This document shows, piece by piece, positions 12,392-15,867 of a DNA stretch of 15,867 nt. The position numbers and the translations under genes are program-made. Location of the stretch: assembly GCA_965602635.1 (NCBI GenBank), contig CBFCZU010000084.1, forward strand, positions 1 through 15,867, written 5' to 3'. The notes beneath the pieces were generated by a model. It was not told where the DNA came from. It saw only the letters and a list, made by a program, of their open reading frames with translations, and made no database searches. Numbering within the stretch: position 1 is the stretch's first letter; every line of letters begins with the position of its first letter. This DNA comes from CBFCZU01 sp965602635. GTDB lineage: Bacteria; Planctomycetota; Phycisphaerae; SM23-33.

Positions 12392-14719
12392 TCAAGGCCG
12401 AACCGGGCCCTTCCAGACGCTGCCGCCGAACGTCGTCACGTAGATCACCGAATCGTCCGTCGGGTCGAAATGGACCCGGTGTGCCTGGGCGAAGGGCAGG
12501 CCGGCGAACACCTTCCAGCTCTTGCCGGCGTCGGTGCTCAGGAACAGGCTGCCCTCCGGGGCGTCGCTCCAGCCGCAGCAGGTGGCGTATATCCAGCCCT
12601 TGCGCTTGGGGTGGAAGTACGCGCCGAAGTGGGTGGCGCGCTTACGCATCACGCGCTTCCACGTCGTGCCGCCGTCGCCGGTGCGGTACAGCCCGCCCTG
12701 GGGCGGCTCGCCGCGCGGCCCGTCGCACGCGCCGACGTAGATCACCCGGCTGTCGGCGGGGTCAACGCCGAAGTCCTTGGGATACACCAGCGGGCAGGAC
12801 TTGTTCACCAGCTCCCAGCTCTCGGCCCCGTCCGTGGAGCGGTACAGCCCCACGCCCTTGGTGGTGAAAGGCCCGTTGGCGGGCACCCGCATCCCGGTGA
12901 TCAGGGCGAACAGTGTCCCGTCGCCGTGCAGCATCAGCCGGCAGATGCGCATGTTTGCCGGGTGGCCGAGACCCTTGCTCTTGTTGGTCCAGCTCGCCCC
13001 GTCGTCGGTGGACTTATACACGCCGTGATCGTAGATGGCCGCGTAAAGCGTCCGCTTGCCCTTGGGGCTCTTGGGGTCGAGGACGACCGAAAGCGCCGGC
13101 CTCTCCGGCACGCCTTTCCGCAGCGCCTTCCACGTCACGCCGAAGTCCTCGCTCACGCATATGCCGCCCGGCGCCCTGCTTCGCCCGCTGCCCCGCCAGA
13201 TCGAGTTCTCGTTGGGGATGTCGTGATGCCCGGAGAAGACGCCCCATATCTTCCCCGCGGCGGCCGGATCGAACGCCAGCTCGTAGCAGGTGTTGATCCA
13301 TCTGCCGGGGATGGGGAAGTCGCCGCCATCCTCGTCGCCGTGCTTCTTGCCCGGCCCCCACCACCGCCACGTCCGCCCGCGGTCGAGCGAGCGGGCGAAG
13401 CCGATGTCCGTGTAGGCGATGTAATGGCGCTTCGCCTCGTGGGGATCGACGTAGTAGTTCCAGGTCGTCGTCACCACCAGCCCGTTGTTGAGCCAGGTGA
13501 CGTCCTTGTCGTCGGTGGCGTCGCCGGCCCTGACGGCGTGACCGGCCTTCCAGGTCTTGCCGGCGTCGGTGGTGAAGAACATGAACATGCCGTCCGTCCG
13601 CATCACCACGTCCGGATCCACCGGGCTCATCTCCATCCGCCCGGGGCCCGAGACCCAGCTCGTGCCGCGGTAGCTGGTCATCCAGTCCAACGCCACGTTG
13701 AGCTGCTTGAACCGCGGATCGACGAAGAACGTGTCGATCCACTTTCCCCCGGCGTCGTCGGTGCGATAGATGGTGCTGTGGTTGGGCGGAAAGTAGCTCG
13801 TCCCCCCGCAGGCCACGTACGCCCGCCGGGGGTCGGCGTCGCTGGTGAGGATGTGCGAGTAACGCGGCAGGTTAGGCCGCCAGGGGCTCGTGCCCTTGGT
13901 CTGGATGTTGATCCTGGGGTTCATGCACCGCCGCCAGGTCTCGCCGCGGTCGGTCGAGACGTACACGCCGCCGGCGAGCTTGCCCTTCTCGACCCAGCAG
14001 GAGACGGTGGAGTAGAGGATCGTCGCCTTGCCGTCCGATCCGCCGGCGAAGCTGGTGAGGCGCTTGCCCTCGGGCAGCCCCTTTCTCTTCAGGACGAAGC
14101 TCTTGCCGCCGTCGTCGGAGCGGAACGCCCCCGCCACCGTCCCCACGAAGTACGTCCGCCCCTTGACCCCGGTGCGGTCGGCGGCGAAGCGGAACACCCG
14201 CCCCTTGACGCCCTTTGCCTTCTGCCAGGTACGGCCCTCGTCGTCGGTAAACAGCACCTCGCCGCGCTCGGTGCCCAGGAAGAGCCGCCCCGGGCGGTCG
14301 CGGTCGATGAACATCCGGGTGATGACACCCGCGTCGGGCTGCCTGGCCTTGGGCAGCAGCTTCCACCTCCTGCCGTTATCGCGGGTGACGTAAACGGCGG
14401 CGGCCTGGTAGCCGCTGAGGGCGTAGATCACGCCCCGCCTGACGGGGTGGAACAGCGGCGGCGCGCCGCGCATGGCCGAGCCGATCTGCCTGTGGTGGAT
14501 CATCCTCCACATCCGCCCGCCGTCGCGCGAGATGTACCGCCCGCCCATGTCGCACTCGGCCATCATCATCTTCGGATCGTGCGGCGAGACGACCGGGTTG
14601 AACAGCCCGCCGCCCCCGCACAGACCGACCGGGGACCACTTGCCCGCTTGCCCCTCCGCCCCCGGCAGCGCGCTGCACCCGGCGCAGATCGTCAGGATCA
14701 GGACTGTGTGTCTGAACAT
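12392..14719 (-). CDS. Secreted multi-Asp-box (BNR) beta-propeller protein, GH74/sialidase-like
   Basis: This 775-residue protein has an N-terminal export signal (FRHTVLILTICAGCSALPG, about 2-20). Its C15 might be a lipid anchor, but the -3 residue is not a normal lipobox residue. The rest carries 13 Asp-boxes (S/T-x-D-x-G-x-x-W-like) at about 64, 112, 158, 201, 255, 320, 383, 444, 523, 570, 628, 680 and 728. That indicates one or two beta-propellers of the kind found in GH74 xyloglucanases, sialidases and VPS10-like proteins. No catalytic residue set can be assigned, so polysaccharide hydrolysis is possible but unproven. AGAGGA lies 8 nt before the ATG. It is convergent with the methyltransferase (10 bp apart) with no visible terminator. 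Confidence 0.9.
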   Translation of the reverse strand: MFRHTVLILTICAGCSALPGAEGQAGKWSPVGLCGGGGLFNPVVSPHDPKMMMAECDMGGRYISRDGGRMWRMIHHRQIGSAMRGAPPLFHPVRRGVIYALSGYQAAAVYVTRDNGRRWKLLPKARQPDAGVITRMFIDRDRPGRLFLGTERGEVLFTDDEGRTWQKAKGVKGRVFRFAADRTGVKGRTYFVGTVAGAFRSDDGGKSFVLKRKGLPEGKRLTSFAGGSDGKATILYSTVSCWVEKGKLAGGVYVSTDRGETWRRCMNPRINIQTKGTSPWRPNLPRYSHILTSDADPRRAYVACGGTSYFPPNHSTIYRTDDAGGKWIDTFFVDPRFKQLNVALDWMTSYRGTSWVSGPGRMEMSPVDPDVVMRTDGMFMFFTTDAGKTWKAGHAVRAGDATDDKDVTWLNNGLVVTTTWNYYVDPHEAKRHYIAYTDIGFARSLDRGRTWRWWGPGKKHGDEDGGDFPIPGRWINTCYELAFDPAAAGKIWGVFSGHHDIPNENSIWRGSGRSRAPGGICVSEDFGVTWKALRKGVPERPALSVVLDPKSPKGKRTLYAAIYDHGVYKSTDDGASWTNKSKGLGHPANMRICRLMLHGDGTLFALITGMRVPANGPFTTKGVGLYRSTDGAESWELVNKSCPLVYPKDFGVDPADSRVIYVGACDGPRGEPPQGGLYRTGDGGTTWKRVMRKRATHFGAYFHPKRKGWIYATCCGWSDAPEGSLFLSTDAGKSWKVFAGLPFAQAHRVHFDPTDDSVIYVTTFGGSVWKGPVRP

Positions 14720-14777
14720 AGTGTGTTTCCTCTCCCTGTTCGCTGGGTCCAGATCTCACCCGACAGCCGACGCGGCG

Positions 14778-14806
14778 ATTATCACTCTGCCTACCCCGCC
14801 ACGCAA
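14778..14806 (-). promoter_or_regulatory. Candidate promoter for the Asp-box protein
   Basis: On the minus strand TTGCGT (14806-14801), a 17-bp spacer and GATAAT (14783-14778, preceded by T) fit a sigma70-type promoter. The predicted start near 14771 gives a leader of about 50 nt. It is back to back with the plus-strand promoter at 14847-14875. Confidence 0.45.
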
Positions 14807-14846
14807 GTCGCCGGCCCCCGCGGCCCCGGCAACCCGGCCAACTGCC

Positions 14847-14875
14847 TTGACACCTCCGCCGCCGGGGGCTAGGTT
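14847..14875 (+). promoter_or_regulatory. Candidate promoter for the transposase remnant / DUF6785 gene
   Basis: A perfect TTGACA (14847-14852), a 17-bp spacer and TAGGTT (14870-14875) make a sigma70-like promoter about 75 nt before the ATG at 14957. It resembles the promoter upstream of lexA (TTGACG-N17-TAGGCT). It may belong to the host gene or to the left end of the former insertion sequence. Confidence 0.5.
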
Positions 14876-14956
14876 CTCTTTGCGATATGCCGGCTCTTCT
14901 AGTCTGTCCGGCAGAGGGGCCTGGCGGGAGGCAAGGCTCGGACCCGGAAGGCACGG

Positions 14957-15044
14957 ATGCACCGGCATGAGCTGACGGATGAGCAATGGGACGCGCCGAA
15001 GGATGTCTTTTCGCCTTGGTCTGGAGGTCCGCCGGCCGCCGAGT
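14957..15044 (+). pseudogene. Remnant of an IS5-type transposase N-terminus
   Basis: The ATG at 14957 starts MHRHELTDEQWDAP, and HELTDEQW is the conserved start of IS5-family (DUF4096) transposases. GGAAGG lies 5 nt upstream. After about 14999 the likeness continues only in another frame (KDVFSPWSGGPPAAE, then TGA), as if one base had been gained near AAAGG. Only about 30 of the roughly 120 or more codons of such a protein remain. No terminal inverted repeats were found by eye. The rest of 14720-14956 holds two promoters and nothing else recognisable. Confidence 0.6.
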
Positions 15045-15867
15045 GAGTCCGTATGGCATCCCAGCAGCAGCCTAGACAGAAAGCCCTGACCGCCCGGAGC
15101 CTGTTCGTGGCCGTGAGCATGGTCCTGCTCTGGACGCTGGGGTGCTGCTTCATGGTCGCCACCGGCTCGGTGCGGTCGCAGCACCTGCTGATGATCGTCG
15201 GGTTCGGGGCGGTCCTGACGATCTTCCTGCTGCAATTCCCTTACCTGTTCGTGGCGGCGGTGGTCGTCACCTTCCTGGGGACGGGCGGGTACATGCTGGC
15301 GGGGGCGCCGCGCGACGAGTACTCCGTGCTGATCGGCGGGCTGCTGCGGTCGCTGCCGGTGCCCGTGATCCTGTGCGCATTTGCGGTCTGGCTGCGCCGC
15401 AGGCCGCTGCATCGCGGGGAGCTGGCGGTGGTGTACGCCGCCGTGGCGGTCGCCATCCCCTGGTGCATCTCCATGCGCGCCGTCATCCAGAGCAGCGCCG
15501 CCAACCTCTTCGAGATACAGCGCGAGTCCGAGGAGCACCTCTACACCTGGGCCCGGGATCTGCCCTGGTGGGCGCCGTCCGTCCAGGCCGAGCCGCTGCC
15601 GGAGGTCCCGAAGGGCAAGCAGCTCTCGCCGCGGGAACTGGCCGCCCGCGAAGCCGAGGCGAAGCGCCGCGCCGACGAGGCCGAGCGAATCACCCGACGG
15701 AACATCACCGGCTTCGCCAGAGGCAACGGCGGGCGGGTCGCGTGGCGATACTGGTGGAAGCCGATCGCCTATTGGACGGCGATGTGCTTCGCCTGGCAGG
15801 GAATGCTCATGGGGCTGCTGCTGCTGTTCCGCAAGCGCTTCATCGAGCACGAGCGGCTGCCGTTCGT
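14957..15867 (+). CDS. DUF6785-family multi-pass membrane protein (5' part; runs off the window)
   Basis: The frame is open from the ATG at 14957 to the window end (303 complete codons). From about residue 44 it is a membrane protein with hydrophobic segments at roughly 49-70, 76-112, 124-146, 157-178 and 268-292. A charged loop (about 185-262) includes a Glu/Arg-rich stretch near 225-250. The last residues, FRKRFIEHERLPF, match the FRRQWVEHERL-type signature I associate with planctomycete DUF6785 proteins; function is unknown. The first 11 codons are transposase-derived, so the original start is unclear. GTG 15044 (GGAGGT 14 nt upstream) would remove the remnant. An ATG at 15054 is one frame off and would need a one-base change near 15061. 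ATG 14957 has the best ribosome site. Confidence 0.75.

Noticed and set aside
12470..14872. An 800-codon plus-strand open frame opposite the Asp-box gene
   Set aside because: The minus strand encodes a signal peptide and 13 Asp-boxes. The antisense product is low-complexity Ala/Gly/Val/Arg sequence.
14756..15850. A 364-codon minus-strand frame opposite the right-end gene
   Set aside because: Its product is Gln/Pro/Arg-rich without domains, while the plus strand encodes membrane segments and the DUF6785 signature.

Overview
The window is high-GC bacterial DNA and most likely comes from an uncultured anaerobic or microaerophilic planctomycete. The partial gene at the right end is a DUF6785-type membrane protein, a family I associate mainly with Planctomycetota and relatives. 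The central cluster (superoxide reductase, flavodiiron protein, rubredoxin, hybrid cluster protein, ferredoxin-type 2-oxoacid oxidoreductase) is typical of anaerobes that meet oxygen or nitric oxide. The taxonomic call is inference, because there is no rRNA or other marker here.

Layout. 1-91 may be the tail of an upstream gene. 92-658 has no convincing gene and is built from short tandem repeats: an in-phase 7-bp array, 15-bp and 13-bp duplications, and a 10-bp array. A sigma70-like promoter (659-687) then leads into a long leader and lexA (1059-1667, plus strand). From 8820 down to 1686 eight genes run on the minus strand: dfx, a rubrerythrin-like ferritin, hcp, tpx, fprA, rubredoxin, korA and korB. 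The first six are 21-51 bp apart. korA follows after 91 bp containing two hairpins, and korA and korB overlap by ATGA. dapF, a 539-aa protein of unknown function, and a class I methyltransferase form a plus-strand group (9235-12381). A secreted 13-Asp-box protein lies convergent on the minus strand (12392-14719). Divergent from it, at the right edge, is the truncated DUF6785 gene, whose 5' end is fused to a frameshifted IS5-type transposase remnant.

How the genes fit together. Dfx turns superoxide into peroxide. The ferritin-like diiron protein and Tpx can remove peroxide. FprA can reduce O2 or NO with electrons from the adjacent rubredoxin, and Hcp handles NO or hydroxylamine. KorAB oxidises a 2-oxoacid and releases low-potential electrons. 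Its position directly after rubredoxin suggests, as inference only, that it helps to power the reductases. lexA, the SOS repressor, converges on the end of this cluster.

The features most worth checking are the redox cluster with its own 2-oxoacid oxidoreductase, a KorB with Gln where a cluster cysteine is expected, the palindromic promoter region upstream of dfx, the transposase-DUF6785 fusion, the 7-bp and 10-bp arrays, and the unknown 539-aa protein.
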